Notes: generated by a model from the letters alone, not told the origin. Shown: positions 50,399 through 59,460, counted from the first letter of the stretch. The stretch: DNA of 64,000 nt from Devosia lacusdianchii (GCF_022429625.1 NZ_CP092483.1:2356001-2420000), one strand, 5' to 3'. Made by a program: numbers and translations.

Positions 50399-51249
50399 GA
50401 CAGGGTCCTCTTCGCGATAAGTTTGACGATGCCGTCCGAGATGAGGCCGAGAATGGCGTAGACCACGAGGCCAACCAGGATGATGCTGGTCTGCCCGTAG
50501 GTGCGGGCCAGTTCGATCATGTAGCCAAGGCCGCTGGTGGCGTTGATCTGCTCGACCACGACAAGCGAAAGCCATGCGGAGGTGACTGCGAAGCGCAGTC
50601 CGAGCAGGAAGCCGGGCAACGCGCCCGGCAGGACCACCTGCCGGATGAATTCGCCATGGCCCATGCGCAGGGTTTCGGCCAGTTCGACATAGCGATTGTC
50701 AATGCCACGCAGGCCATTATGGGTATGGATGTAGATCGGGATGATGACGCTGAGCGTGATCACGGTGACCTTCATGCCCTCGCCGATGCCAAACCAGAGG
50801 ATCAGCAGCGGAATGAGTGCAAGTGTGGGAACCGCGCGCTTGATCTGCACCGGCCCATCAATAATCGCCTCGCCCCAGCGCGACAGGCCCGAAATCAAGG
50901 CCAGAACGACGCCGATGACGATGCCGAGCGCCAGGCCCTGCACGGCCCGCCAGGCGGAGGTGATGAGGTTCGATTGCAGCCGCCCGTCGGCGATGAGGTC
51001 AAAGGCGGTCACCCCTACCGTCCACGGCGCCGACAAGGTTCGCTGATCAATAAGGCCAGTGGCCGAGCCCAGAGCCCAAAGCGCCAGCAGCAGCGATGGC
51101 CCGAGTAGTCCGGCATACGGGATTTCCTGCCCCGGCCCCAGCCGCCGCGCGCGCGCCCGTTGGTCGACCGGGGTGCCAGAGGCCAGGCTTGCGCGGCCGA
51201 AGCGGCTGGTTTTTCGGGGTAGTTCGGTATCCGCAAAGAATGCACTCAT
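50374..51249 (-). CDS. ssuC: Sulfonate-type ABC importer permease
   Basis: The 291-residue permease has an N-terminal cytoplasmic stretch of about 45 residues, then about six membrane segments and the EAA loop NRYVELAETLRMGHGEFIRQVVLPGALPGFLLGL (near 190), as in SsuC/TauC. The ATG at 51249 follows GAGGAGTTCAGCC. It ends 25 nt inside the ssuB gene. The gap of 28 nt to the binding-protein gene fits one operon. Confidence 0.92.
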   Translation of the reverse strand: MSAFFADTELPRKTSRFGRASLASGTPVDQRARARRLGPGQEIPYAGLLGPSLLLALWALGSATGLIDQRTLSAPWTVGVTAFDLIADGRLQSNLITSAWRAVQGLALGIVIGVVLALISGLSRWGEAIIDGPVQIKRAVPTLALIPLLILWFGIGEGMKVTVITLSVIIPIYIHTHNGLRGIDNRYVELAETLRMGHGEFIRQVVLPGALPGFLLGLRFAVTSAWLSLVVVEQINATSGLGYMIELARTYGQTSIILVGLVVYAILGLISDGIVKLIAKRTLSWRRTLAH

Positions 51250-51277
51250 GGCTGAACTCCTCGCAATATGGCTGGTG

Positions 51278-52312
51278 TCAGGGCGCTAGCAGCGCTTCGG
51301 CGGCGATATGCTCGAACCGTCGATCGAAGTTCTGCTCGGCGTCGAACACGGCATTGCCAGTGGCGGCCGCGAGCAGCTCAATCGTGGCCTGATGGCGGGT
51401 GATCACGTCATCCCAATTGGTGGGAATGTCGTACTCGCCGGCGAGGTCGACGAGGTACTGCCCGTCCTCCGCCGACAGGCCCTGGTCAGCGACGTAGTAC
51501 TTCGCGACCCACTCCTCCGGATTGTCGTAAATCCACTTCTGCGCCAGCGCCCAGAGGCGGACATATTCGGCGAGAGCGGCGGCCTTTGCCGGGTCGTCGA
51601 GCACCCATTGCGGCGCATAGAGGTGCCCCGGATCGTCGCGCAGCCCATGCGTAATCGTTGTCGCGCCATCGCTGCCGTACTGCGCCAGGTAGCGCTTGAT
51701 GTTGACGCCGCCAATGGGCGCCACGTCGATCTGCCGACTGGCCAGCGATACCGGATAGACGTCGCCCGTACTGGGCAGTTCGATCAGCTCCACATCATCC
51801 CTGTTGAGGCCCGCCGCCTGCAGGGCCCGAAGCACCAGCACGCCCTGCGCCTGGCCGGGGGAATAAGCGATCTTCTTGCCGCGGAAGTCGGCCAGCGACT
51901 TGACCTCGACCCCCGGTGCAACACCGAATTCGTAGATCGGATTGGCGATGGGATCTTTGCGGAACTTGGAGGCAATGATGCGCACCGGCAAATCGGTCCA
52001 GGTCGCATGAATAGCCGGAATTTCGGCAACGGCACTGACATCGAGCGCCTGGGCGCGGAATGCCTCGGTTGACTGTGGCCCGCCCGAAATGTTGGCCCAT
52101 TCCACCTTGAAGGTGAACTGGTCGATGAGGCCGGAGAATTCGAGAGCCTTCTGTGTGGCGGGATCGCCTACCCGCAAGACTGTGCCTTCGGGAACCGCGT
52201 CGAGCAAAGGTGGAAGCGCCGTCTGCGCCTGCACAGCGGTGGAAACGCCGCCTGCCCCCAACAGAGCCGCCAACGCCATGGGAATGATACGTCGGACAAA
52301 AGCTGATTTCAT
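51278..52312 (-). CDS. ssuA: Sulfonate-type ABC importer substrate-binding protein
   Basis: The start is the ATG at 52312 (MKSAFVRRIIPMALAALLGAGG), with a signal peptide to about AVQAQ. The 344-residue protein has the SsuA/TauA pattern: GTVLRVGDPATQKALEFSG, VEWANISGGPQSTEAFRAQALDVSAVAEIPAIHA and GKKIAYSPGQAQGVLVLRALQAAGL. It binds an alkanesulfonate or related anion in the periplasm. The upstream 210-nt gap contains an AT-rich stretch around 52350-52400, the likely promoter of the ssu operon. Confidence 0.9.
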   Translation of the reverse strand: MKSAFVRRIIPMALAALLGAGGVSTAVQAQTALPPLLDAVPEGTVLRVGDPATQKALEFSGLIDQFTFKVEWANISGGPQSTEAFRAQALDVSAVAEIPAIHATWTDLPVRIIASKFRKDPIANPIYEFGVAPGVEVKSLADFRGKKIAYSPGQAQGVLVLRALQAAGLNRDDVELIELPSTGDVYPVSLASRQIDVAPIGGVNIKRYLAQYGSDGATTITHGLRDDPGHLYAPQWVLDDPAKAAALAEYVRLWALAQKWIYDNPEEWVAKYYVADQGLSAEDGQYLVDLAGEYDIPTNWDDVITRHQATIELLAAATGNAVFDAEQNFDRRFEHIAAEALLAP

Positions 52313-52522
52313 CGAATGACCCGTCCAGTTCAAAATGTGACGGTCAAACTATCGGCTTTAATATCTACCAATTCCATAGACTATAAGAACATATCATACT
52401 GAAGCTTCGCATCGACATGCGAAGGGCGTTCTATCGGCACTGGTGAGTTTGGAACGTCTGCTCAGGACAGCAGAATGCGGCCCGTCCGATGGACCGGTCG
52501 CCACGCCTCAATGGAGTCGCGC
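52313..52522 (-). promoter_or_regulatory. ssu operon upstream region with hairpin
   Basis: This 210-nt gap holds an AT-rich stretch at 52355-52400 (TATAAG and TCTACCA visible) that probably contains the ssu promoter. It also has a perfect hairpin CTTCGCAT (52405-52412) with ATGCGAAG (52417-52424), 100 nt downstream of the siderophore ATPase stop. The hairpin may mark the end of that operon. No gene is seen. Confidence 0.45.
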
Positions 52523-53341
52523 TCAGGCGTTTCGCTGGCTGCTCTCGGTACGAAGCGGAATGCACAGGGGGCGCCCGTGTACTGGATCGGTGATAACAGT
52601 CGAGCGGACGTCGAAAACATTGGCAATCAGCTCTTCGGTCATAAGCTGTTCCGGCGTGCCGGCGGCGGCGATGACGCCGTCACGCAGGAAAACAAGGTGA
52701 TCGGCGTAACGGGCGGCGAGGTTCAAATCGTGCAATACCAGCACCACGGTACGGCCAAACTCTTCCTTGAGCTGCCGCACCAGGTCCAGGCAATCCAGTT
52801 GGTGGGCCATATCCAGATGGTTGACCGGCTCGTCGAGGCACACCACGTCGGTCTGCTGCGCCAACACCATGGCGATCCAGACGCGCTGTAACTGCCCGCC
52901 AGACAACGATCCCAACCGGCGCGCACGCAGATGCGTGACACTGGTGCCGGCTAGCGCGAGCTCTAGCGCCTGCCCATCGTCCCGGCTCCAGGGCTGCAGC
53001 ATCGACTGGTGCGGGTAGCGCCCCAGCCGAACCAGCTCTTCCACCGTCATATCCTCTGGCGCGGAGGGACTCTGCGCCAAGAGGCCAATCTGGCGGGCCA
53101 GGGCCTTGTCCGAAAGGCGCGAGATATCGACTTCCTCCAGAAAGATGTGGCCGCGCGCAGGCTTGTGCAGGCGGCGGATGGCACGCAGCAGCGTAGACTT
53201 GCCGCAGCCATTGGGCCCAGCCAGCACGGTGATCTTGCCCCGTTCGATCGGCAGGGACAGGGACTTGAGCACGCTGACATTGCCGAAGCCGAGAGTCAGG
53301 TCGCGAACGTCGATGCGGTTGGGGGAGCCGTTAGCCGTCAT
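52523..53341 (-). CDS. Iron-siderophore type ABC importer ATPase (FepC/FecE-like)
   Basis: The 272-residue ATPase has Walker A GPNGCGKST, signature LSGGQLQRVWIAMVLAQ, Walker B VVCLDEPVNHLD and H-loop LHDLNLA, which is the FepC/FecE/FhuC type. It overlaps the second permease gene by 11 nt. It energises two FecCD permeases encoded upstream on the same strand. The binding proteins are on the opposite strand. Confidence 0.93.
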   Translation of the reverse strand: MTANGSPNRIDVRDLTLGFGNVSVLKSLSLPIERGKITVLAGPNGCGKSTLLRAIRRLHKPARGHIFLEEVDISRLSDKALARQIGLLAQSPSAPEDMTVEELVRLGRYPHQSMLQPWSRDDGQALELALAGTSVTHLRARRLGSLSGGQLQRVWIAMVLAQQTDVVCLDEPVNHLDMAHQLDCLDLVRQLKEEFGRTVVLVLHDLNLAARYADHLVFLRDGVIAAAGTPEQLMTEELIANVFDVRSTVITDPVHGRPLCIPLRTESSQRNA

Positions 53342-54365
53342 TGCGTTGCTTGCCCATCAACAGGAACAGGAAATATGGCGCGCCAATAATCGCTGTGACC
53401 GTGCCGGCGGGGACTTCGATCGGCGAGAACAGTACGCGGACGATGAGATCGGCACCAACCAGCATGATGGCGCCCAGCAGGAAACTGCCCGCCAGGCCGG
53501 CGAAAATGTTTCGCCCGACCAACAACCGGGCCAGGTGCGGCGCCATCAGGCCGATAAAGCCGACGCCGCCGACAAAGGCCACCGACAACGCTGTCAGCGC
53601 GGCGGCCAGCGCGAAGATAAGGATGCGGAACACCGGCAGGTCGAGCCCCACCCCGCGTGCAGAAACCTCGTCGAGGTCGGCAGGCGGCAGCTTCCGTGCC
53701 GCCATCAGCACGAGCAGCATGATCGGGACCATGGCGATGGCGGTGATCTGGATCTCGCCCCAGTTGACCTCGTTGACCGCCCCGGCGATCCAGCGCGCCG
53801 CCTGGCTGGTTTGGTAGATCGGTCCGATGAGCATCAGGATGATGGTCAGCGCCTTGGCCACAGCGGCAACGGCGATGCCGAACAGCAGCAAGCGTATCGC
53901 CGACGAGGCCTGACGACCGGAGAGAATGAACACCAGGCTGATGGCGACCAGCGACCCGACCGCTGCGGCGACAGGCTGATAAGCGATGGAGGTCACCAGC
54001 GCGTTGGATTCGTCTGACAAGGCCGCGAGAAAGATGACCACGCCCAACGCCGCTCCGTCGATCACGCCGAGAACGCCGGGAGAAGCCAGCGAGTTGCGGG
54101 TGATCTTCTGCAGCAGGAAACCTGCCACCGCCATGCCGCCGCCGGCCAGGATGGCGATCACTACACGCGGCAGGCGTAATTGCAGCACGATGATGTTTTG
54201 CGTTTTCTCACCGAGCCCGAGGATAACCCGGACCACTTGATCGAAGGCGATCCAGGTCGATCCGAACGCCACGCCACTCAGCGCCAGCACCAGGAAAACC
54301 ACTGCAATCGCGGCGAGCGACAGCGGCCCGCGCGCCTTGACCACCGTATCGGGCAAAGTGCTCAT
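53331..54365 (-). CDS. Iron-siderophore type ABC importer permease (FecCD family)
   Basis: The start is the ATG at 54365 (MSTLPDTVVKARGPLSLAAI), overlapping the other permease by 4 nt; the longer upstream frame is not coding. The 344-residue protein has about ten hydrophobic segments with the FecCD features RLPRVVIAILAGGGMAVAGFLLQKITRNSLASPGVLG and GGVGFIGLMAPHLARLLVG. With its partner it would form a heterodimeric inner-membrane channel. Confidence 0.93.
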   Translation of the reverse strand: MSTLPDTVVKARGPLSLAAIAVVFLVLALSGVAFGSTWIAFDQVVRVILGLGEKTQNIIVLQLRLPRVVIAILAGGGMAVAGFLLQKITRNSLASPGVLGVIDGAALGVVIFLAALSDESNALVTSIAYQPVAAAVGSLVAISLVFILSGRQASSAIRLLLFGIAVAAVAKALTIILMLIGPIYQTSQAARWIAGAVNEVNWGEIQITAIAMVPIMLLVLMAARKLPPADLDEVSARGVGLDLPVFRILIFALAAALTALSVAFVGGVGFIGLMAPHLARLLVGRNIFAGLAGSFLLGAIMLVGADLIVRVLFSPIEVPAGTVTAIIGAPYFLFLLMGKQRNDG

Positions 54366-55333
54366 GCCGCCCTCCGCTTCAGCAGCACCAACAGGACAAT
54401 GCCTCCAACAACGGCAGTGATGGCGCCGACCGGTGCCTCGGTGGGGTAGATGACAAAGCGCGCCGCGACGTCGGCGATCGTCGCGTAAATTGCCCCGATC
54501 AACGCCGCCACGGGGATCAGCCGATCGTGTCGGAGCCCGACAAGCCAACGCGCAGCATGGGGCACGACCAGGCCGACAAAGCCGACGGGCCCCGCCATCG
54601 ACACAGCCGCGCCGGTCAGCAGCGACACGGCCAGAAAACTGGCGCCGCGGACGAGGAACAATGGAACGCCCAGGCTGACCGCCGTGGAATCGTCGGCCTG
54701 CAGCGCATCCAGCGGCCGGGCCAGCAGCAACGCGATGACAATGCCAATAGCGATGATGGGTCCGCCGGTCTGGGCCAGCGCCATCGGCCGATCGACAAAG
54801 GCACCCGACAGCCAGAACAGCAATTGCTGCAGTTGCGCTTCGTTGGTGGTCAGCACGACTTCGACCAGCGAATGGCCCAGGCCAGCAATGGTGACACCGA
54901 TCAGCACGATACGAATGGGCGAAAGACCGCCCGCCCCCGCTGCAATGGCAAAAACAAGCAAGCTGGTGACCAGCGCACCGAGCGCCGCGGCCAATGACAG
55001 CCCGGCCAGTGACCCGATACCGAACCAGAAGCTCGCAATCACCACGCCCAGCGATGCACCGGCATTGAGGCCTAGTGTATCGGGCGAGGCGATGCGATTG
55101 CGCGCCAATGTCTGGACCAACACACCGGATATGCCGAGCCCCGCCCCGACCAGTGGCGCAATGGCGGCGCGTGGCAGGCGCAGGTTGGCAATCACCACCG
55201 CCGTCTGGGACCCGTCATAGGCAAAAAGCGCGTTCCAGACCTGGTCCAGCCGATAGAGCCGATAACCCAGCGTCATGCTTGCCAGCAGCGCCCCGGCAAG
55301 CGCCACCACCAGCCCGGCATAGATGAGCGGCAT
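54362..55333 (-). CDS. Iron-siderophore type ABC importer permease (FecCD family)
   Basis: The start is the ATG at 55333 (MPLIYAGLVVALAGALLASM). The 323-residue protein shows RLPRAAIAPLVGAGLGISGVLVQTLARNRIASPDTLGLN and GPVGFVGLVVPHAARWLVG, the FecCD pattern. It is the first gene of the minus-strand operon and faces the first binding protein gene across 131 nt. Overlap of 4 nt with the next permease. Confidence 0.93.
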   Translation of the reverse strand: MPLIYAGLVVALAGALLASMTLGYRLYRLDQVWNALFAYDGSQTAVVIANLRLPRAAIAPLVGAGLGISGVLVQTLARNRIASPDTLGLNAGASLGVVIASFWFGIGSLAGLSLAAALGALVTSLLVFAIAAGAGGLSPIRIVLIGVTIAGLGHSLVEVVLTTNEAQLQQLLFWLSGAFVDRPMALAQTGGPIIAIGIVIALLLARPLDALQADDSTAVSLGVPLFLVRGASFLAVSLLTGAAVSMAGPVGFVGLVVPHAARWLVGLRHDRLIPVAALIGAIYATIADVAARFVIYPTEAPVGAITAVVGGIVLLVLLKRRAA

Positions 55334-55464
55334 CGGCAGTCCCTGCCGAGTTGGAGAAGCAGCGGAGGTCAGGACAAACTCGTTATGGTGATGTTGACAG
55401 TCAGGATAAACTCTGGTGAGTGCCCAAATCATTCATGACGCAACATGTCAAGTTAGAGGATGAG
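55334..55464. promoter_or_regulatory. Divergent region with two direct repeats, siderophore importer
   Basis: GTCAGGACAAACTC (55368-55381) and GTCAGGATAAACTC (55400-55413) differ at one position and start 32 bp apart, about three helical turns. They lie between the permease operon and the binding protein gene and could be the binding site of a tandem-repeat-recognising regulator, for example an AraC type. I see no clear Fur or Irr box. Confidence 0.5.
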
Positions 55465-56385
55465 ATGCGTACCATTCAGACTGCCCTGGCCGCCGCCGTC
55501 GTGGCGCTTGCCCTGGTGCTTTCACCAGCGGTGGGTGCCCGTGAAGTTGTCCATTCGATGGGCACGACCGAGGTGCCGGACGCGCCGCAGCGCGTAGTCG
55601 TGCTGACCAATGAAGGCACCGAGGCCCTTCTCGCCGTTGGCATCACGCCGGTTGGCGCGGTACGCTCCTGGCTGGGGGATCCGTGGTACGACCATGTCGC
55701 CGCCCAGATGGCCGACGTCACCGTGCTCGGCGAGGAATCGGCGGTCGATCTCGAACTGCTGGCCGCGCTCGAACCCGACCTGATCATCGGCACCAAAATC
55801 CGCCACGAAAAGATCTACGACCAGCTCTCGGCTATCGCCCCGACCGTGATTTCGGAGCGCCTGCGTGGCGACTGGAAGATCAACATGGCGCTCTATGCCG
55901 AGGCCGTCGGCAAGACCGCCGAGGCCGAAGCTGCTTTTGCGGCCTATGACGCGCGCATTGCCGCCATCAGCACTGAACTGGGCGACGCCAAGGCAGAGCA
56001 GATTTCGCTGGTCCGCTTCATGGCTGGCCGTACGCGCATCTATCTCAAGGATACATTTGCCGGCACCGTTCTGAGCCAGATCGGCTTTGCCCGCCCTGCC
56101 AATCAGGATCGGGACGAGTTCGTCGACGAGGTGACTAAGGAGCGCATTCCCGAATTCCAGGGCGATCGCCTGTTCTACTTCGTCTACGAGACCGGCGATG
56201 GCGCCGCCGACAGCGCCGCAGCCGAGTGGATGGCCGATCCGCTGTGGGCCGCCCTCCCCGTGGTTCAGGCAGGCAAGGCGCAGGCCGTGTCCGATGCCAT
56301 CTGGAACACCGCCGGAGGCATCATCGCGGCCAATGCGATGCTCGACGAAATCGAGACCATCTACGGCCTCGCGCCAACCCGCTGA
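55465..56385 (+). CDS. Iron-siderophore type ABC importer substrate-binding protein, copy 1
   Basis: The start is the ATG at 55465 (MRTIQTALAAAVVALALVL), behind AGAGGATGAG. The 306-residue protein has a signal peptide to about VGA, then the FecB/FepB-like pattern HSMGTTEVPDAPQRVVVLTNEGTEALLAVGITPVGA and LEPDLIIGTKIRHEKIYDQLSAIAPTV. It is followed after 52 nt by a paralogous copy. Binds ferric siderophores, ferric citrate or heme-like compounds in the periplasm. Confidence 0.92.
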   Translation: MRTIQTALAAAVVALALVLSPAVGAREVVHSMGTTEVPDAPQRVVVLTNEGTEALLAVGITPVGAVRSWLGDPWYDHVAAQMADVTVLGEESAVDLELLAALEPDLIIGTKIRHEKIYDQLSAIAPTVISERLRGDWKINMALYAEAVGKTAEAEAAFAAYDARIAAISTELGDAKAEQISLVRFMAGRTRIYLKDTFAGTVLSQIGFARPANQDRDEFVDEVTKERIPEFQGDRLFYFVYETGDGAADSAAAEWMADPLWAALPVVQAGKAQAVSDAIWNTAGGIIAANAMLDEIETIYGLAPTR

Positions 56386-56437
56386 CCTCATGCCGGGCCG
56401 CATCGCAGCCCGTCTCCCGCACAAACGAGATCGAACA

Positions 56438-57364
56438 ATGCTCAAATCGCTTTTCACCAGCGCGCTGTTGGGTTCGGCGCTGGTCCTCGGCATGACCGGG
56501 CTGACCACGGCCCGCGAAATCACCCACGCTATGGGCGTAACCGAGGTGCCCGACGCGCCCCAGCGCATCGTCATGCTGACCAATGAGGGCACTGAGGCCC
56601 TGCTCTATATCGGCGTGGTGCCTGTTGGCGCTGTCCAAAGCTGGGATGCCGACCCCTGGTATGCCCACGTCGCCGATGCGCTCAAGGACACCGTGCCGCT
56701 GGGCTTCGAGAACGCTGTGAATCTTGAAGTGCTGGCCAGCCTGGAGCCCGACCTGATCATCGGCAACAAGGTGCGCCAGGAAAAGATCTACGACCAGCTC
56801 TCAGCGATCGCCCCGACCGTCTTCGCCGAAGACCTCAGCGGCAGCTGGAAGGACAACCTCGCGCTCTATAGCCGGACGGTCGGCAAGGAAGCCGAGGGGC
56901 AGAAGGCACTGGCCGATTTCGATGCCCGCGCCGCAGCTCTGGCTGCAGCCGTTGGGCCGGCTCTCGAAGAGCAGCTTTCGTTGGTCCGCTTCTCGCCCGG
57001 TCGCACGCGCATCTATTACAAAGACACCTTCGCCGGCGGCATCCTGGCACAGATAGGCTTCAAGCGCCCGCCCGCACAGGACCGGGACGAATTCGCCGAG
57101 GAAGTGCAGAAGGAACGTATTCCGGACATGGCCGGCGACCGCATCTTCTACTTCTCGGCCGATGCCGATCCCGACGAGGCCAAGGCAAACCTGGCTGATT
57201 GGACCAGTGACCCACTCTGGCTGAACCTCGAGGCGGTCAAGGCAGGCAAGGCACAGCGCGTCAGCGAGCTGGTGTGGAACACCGGCGGAGGCATCTACTG
57301 CGCCAACATGCTGCTCGATGAGCTGGCCGTTATCTATGGCGTGCCGACACCGACGGCGAATTAG
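56438..57364 (+). CDS. Iron-siderophore type ABC importer substrate-binding protein, copy 2
   Basis: I choose the ATG at 56438 (MLKSLFTSALLGSALVLGM) as the start; an in-frame ATG at 56390 lacks a good site. The 308-residue protein repeats the pattern of copy 1 (AMGVTEVPDAPQRIVMLTNEGTEALLYIGV and LEPDLIIGNKVRQEKIYDQLSAIAPTV). The two copies resemble each other throughout but are clearly diverged, so the duplication is not recent. Two binding proteins with one permease set suggest two related ligands. Confidence 0.9.
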   Translation: MLKSLFTSALLGSALVLGMTGLTTAREITHAMGVTEVPDAPQRIVMLTNEGTEALLYIGVVPVGAVQSWDADPWYAHVADALKDTVPLGFENAVNLEVLASLEPDLIIGNKVRQEKIYDQLSAIAPTVFAEDLSGSWKDNLALYSRTVGKEAEGQKALADFDARAAALAAAVGPALEEQLSLVRFSPGRTRIYYKDTFAGGILAQIGFKRPPAQDRDEFAEEVQKERIPDMAGDRIFYFSADADPDEAKANLADWTSDPLWLNLEAVKAGKAQRVSELVWNTGGGIYCANMLLDELAVIYGVPTPTAN

Positions 57365-57374
57365 TCACGCTGGC

Positions 57375-57410
57375 GGTGGTGGCCTGGTTCGCATGGACTT
57401 GGCCACCACC
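57375..57410. terminator. Long-stem hairpin between convergent genes
   Basis: GGTGGTGGCC (57375-57384) pairs perfectly with GGCCACCACC (57401-57410) around a 16-nt loop. It lies between the binding protein (plus) and AraC regulator (minus) genes. No T run follows. Confidence 0.5.
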
Positions 57411-57413
57411 TCA

Positions 57414-58445
57414 CTATTCTGCCGCCACCTGCGGCTGTCGGCGGGTCTCCGCCGGAGAAATGCCGAACCGCCGCCGGAAACAGGTGGCGAAGTATTGGCT
57501 GGAAGAGAACCCGCAATCATAAGCCACCGAGGTCACCGGCAGATCGGGATTGACCAGCAGCATCTGATGCGCCGCGTCGAGCCGCAGCGTCTGCAGGTAG
57601 CGCACCGGCGTCGTATTGGTCAGTGCCAGGCAATGCTGGCTGAACTGCGTGCGCGAGAGATTGCATTCCGTAGCCATGTTCTCGAGCGTCCAATCCTCGT
57701 CAAGCGCATGGTGCAGGCGTTCAAGGAATATCCGCACGGTGCGCTTGGACTGGGCCAGAGCCTGATCCAGTGCCGGCCCCTGCGCCTCGATCTGTTGCAT
57801 GAAGTGCATCAGCATGGTGGAGATGGTCAGCCGCAGCCGGATTTCGCCGCCATCGATATCGTTGGTCGCGACAACAGCAGCGATCTGCTCGAAGTCCTGA
57901 GCGACCTCGCGCGACGCCTGATAATGCGGCTGCTCATTCTTGGACAGAAACTCGGTCAGCCGCTTTCGATCGCGCTCGGGCCAGGCCAGCCAATCGGGCC
58001 ATTGCCACTGCTCATGCGGACGGCGCGTCCCCATGTCGAACAACACCCAGACGATCTGGCTCGCCACCACGTTGGGATCTCCTAGGGCATGGAGCTGCCA
58101 CGGACGCACCACGAACATCTGGCCTTCGGTGAGTTCATGCCGCTGACCGTCGAGCGTCAGCACGAGCTTGCCGCGAGCGACATAGGCGATCTTGACGCCC
58201 TCGTTGCAGTGGACCTTGAGGCCCCAATCCTGAGGATAGGCCGCGTCCCAACCGCCGACTGAGCAGACGTGGGGCAACGCTTCGCCAAGATCGAGTCCAG
58301 GATAGCCGCGCCGCGTCCAGGCATTGAGAACAACCTTGCCGGCCTGCGCGGCCACAAGCAAATCCCCACAATTGCCGGCATAGAGCAGCGCCCCAGGCTC
58401 GCGGAAAACCGCCGGCCTCGCCAGTGCCCGAACTACATCGTCCAT
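57414..58445 (-). CDS. AraC-family transcriptional regulator
   Basis: The start is the ATG at 58445 (MDDVVRALARPAVFREPGALL), behind CGAGGGATGGG; the long upstream frame is not supported. The 343-residue protein has an N-terminal cupin sensor (HCNEGVKIAYVARGKLVLTLDGQRHELTEGQMFVVRPWQLHAL) and a C-terminal AraC DNA-binding domain (LENMATECNLSRTQFSQHCLAL and SVAYDCGFSSSQYFATCFRRRFG). It is divergent from the sugar isomerase operon. A long conserved repeat lies just upstream (58458-58494) and again at 59480-59516, the likely binding sites. Confidence 0.92.
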   Translation of the reverse strand: MDDVVRALARPAVFREPGALLYAGNCGDLLVAAQAGKVVLNAWTRRGYPGLDLGEALPHVCSVGGWDAAYPQDWGLKVHCNEGVKIAYVARGKLVLTLDGQRHELTEGQMFVVRPWQLHALGDPNVVASQIVWVLFDMGTRRPHEQWQWPDWLAWPERDRKRLTEFLSKNEQPHYQASREVAQDFEQIAAVVATNDIDGGEIRLRLTISTMLMHFMQQIEAQGPALDQALAQSKRTVRIFLERLHHALDEDWTLENMATECNLSRTQFSQHCLALTNTTPVRYLQTLRLDAAHQMLLVNPDLPVTSVAYDCGFSSSQYFATCFRRRFGISPAETRRQPQVAAE

Positions 58446-58457
58446 CCCATCCCTCGA

Positions 58458-58494
58458 TGTTCGAAATCTACCAGTGTGCACATATGAACGCATG
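58458..58494. promoter_or_regulatory. Candidate AraC operator, site 1
   Basis: A 37-nt element begins TGTTCGAAATCTACCAG and ends GAACGCATG. It shares 29 of 37 positions with the element at 59480-59516 without gaps. It lies 13 nt upstream of the araC start, so it could serve autoregulation, and about 100 nt upstream of the isomerase. TACGCA follows its ATGAAC at a promoter-like spacing. Confidence 0.65.
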
Positions 58495-58593
58495 GATCGC
58501 TTTCTTACGCAATGCTCTTCCGCGCAAACAACGAGCCGAACCCAGAAAATAGCATTTACGAATAACGGGTTACGGCTGGAGGAGGATTCTGCG

Positions 58594-59460
58594 ATGAAAT
58601 TGGGCTTCCATACGGACGCGTTCAATTCTGCATTTTGGTCATTCGAGAAGTGCCTGCAGTGGGCCCAGGCCAACAATGTGCACTATATCGAATGCGGGCT
58701 GATCGACGGGGTGAGCTGGCTGCATGGCCTGGGCTACCAGCCCCATGTGGCACTGTACGAGGACCCCGTTTTGCTGCGCCGCAAGATGGAGCGCTATGGC
58801 GTACAATTCAGCCAGGTCGATGCGGCCTACCCCCTGTCAGGCGAAGATGGGCCGATGCGCGGTGTGCCCTATGTGCTTAAGTCGATCGCCTGGGCGGCGC
58901 AGGCTGGCAGTCCTTGCGTTGACACGACCGACGGCTTGCACATGCCCCCGGGTCTCACCGAGGCGCAGTCGATGGCAATCATGCAGCGCAGCTACTCCGC
59001 GATCATCGAAGTGGCTGAGGCGCACAACATCACTGTTAACATCGAGCCGCACGGCTACTTCACCACGCGCCCTGAATTCATGGCGCAGATGCTCGACTTC
59101 GTCGACAGCCCGTGGCTCCGAATGAACATGGACACCGGCAATACCTTCATTGCGGGTCAGGATCCCACGGCCTTCCTTGCACAATTCATCGATAAGGTGA
59201 GCCACGTGCATGTAAAGGATGTGTCAGAAACCCTCGCGGCCAGCGCTCGTGGCGGCCAGACGGGTATTGCAGTGAGCCACTGCGCGCTGGGCGACGGCGT
59301 CAATGCCGACAATATCGCCACCTGCCTCGGTATGCTGCAGCGGCATGGCTACACCGGCACGCTCAGCCTCGAATGCGAGGGCGCTAGCGGCCCCATGATA
59401 GAGAAATCCCTTGCCTGGCTGCGCAGCAAAAGCGCCGAGCTTGAGATCGCGCTGCAATAG
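58594..59460 (+). CDS. Sugar phosphate isomerase/epimerase family protein (AP endonuclease 2 fold)
   Basis: The start is the ATG at 58594 (MKLGFHTDAFNSAFWSFEKC), behind GGAGGAGGATT; the frame before it is not coding. The 288-residue TIM-barrel protein shows the metal ligands E in NIEPHG, D in MNMDTGN, H in HVHVKD and E in LSLECEG. It lies first in the operon with a second epimerase and an RbsA/C-type importer. It probably isomerises or epimerises a sugar or its oxidised form. Confidence 0.87.
   Translation: MKLGFHTDAFNSAFWSFEKCLQWAQANNVHYIECGLIDGVSWLHGLGYQPHVALYEDPVLLRRKMERYGVQFSQVDAAYPLSGEDGPMRGVPYVLKSIAWAAQAGSPCVDTTDGLHMPPGLTEAQSMAIMQRSYSAIIEVAEAHNITVNIEPHGYFTTRPEFMAQMLDFVDSPWLRMNMDTGNTFIAGQDPTAFLAQFIDKVSHVHVKDVSETLAASARGGQTGIAVSHCALGDGVNADNIATCLGMLQRHGYTGTLSLECEGASGPMIEKSLAWLRSKSAELEIALQ

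Noticed and set aside
52328..52337. GTTCAAAATG upstream of ssuA as another site of the sugar AraC regulator
   Set aside because: It matches only one half-site, lies in an unrelated operon, and lacks the shared TCTACCAG spacing.
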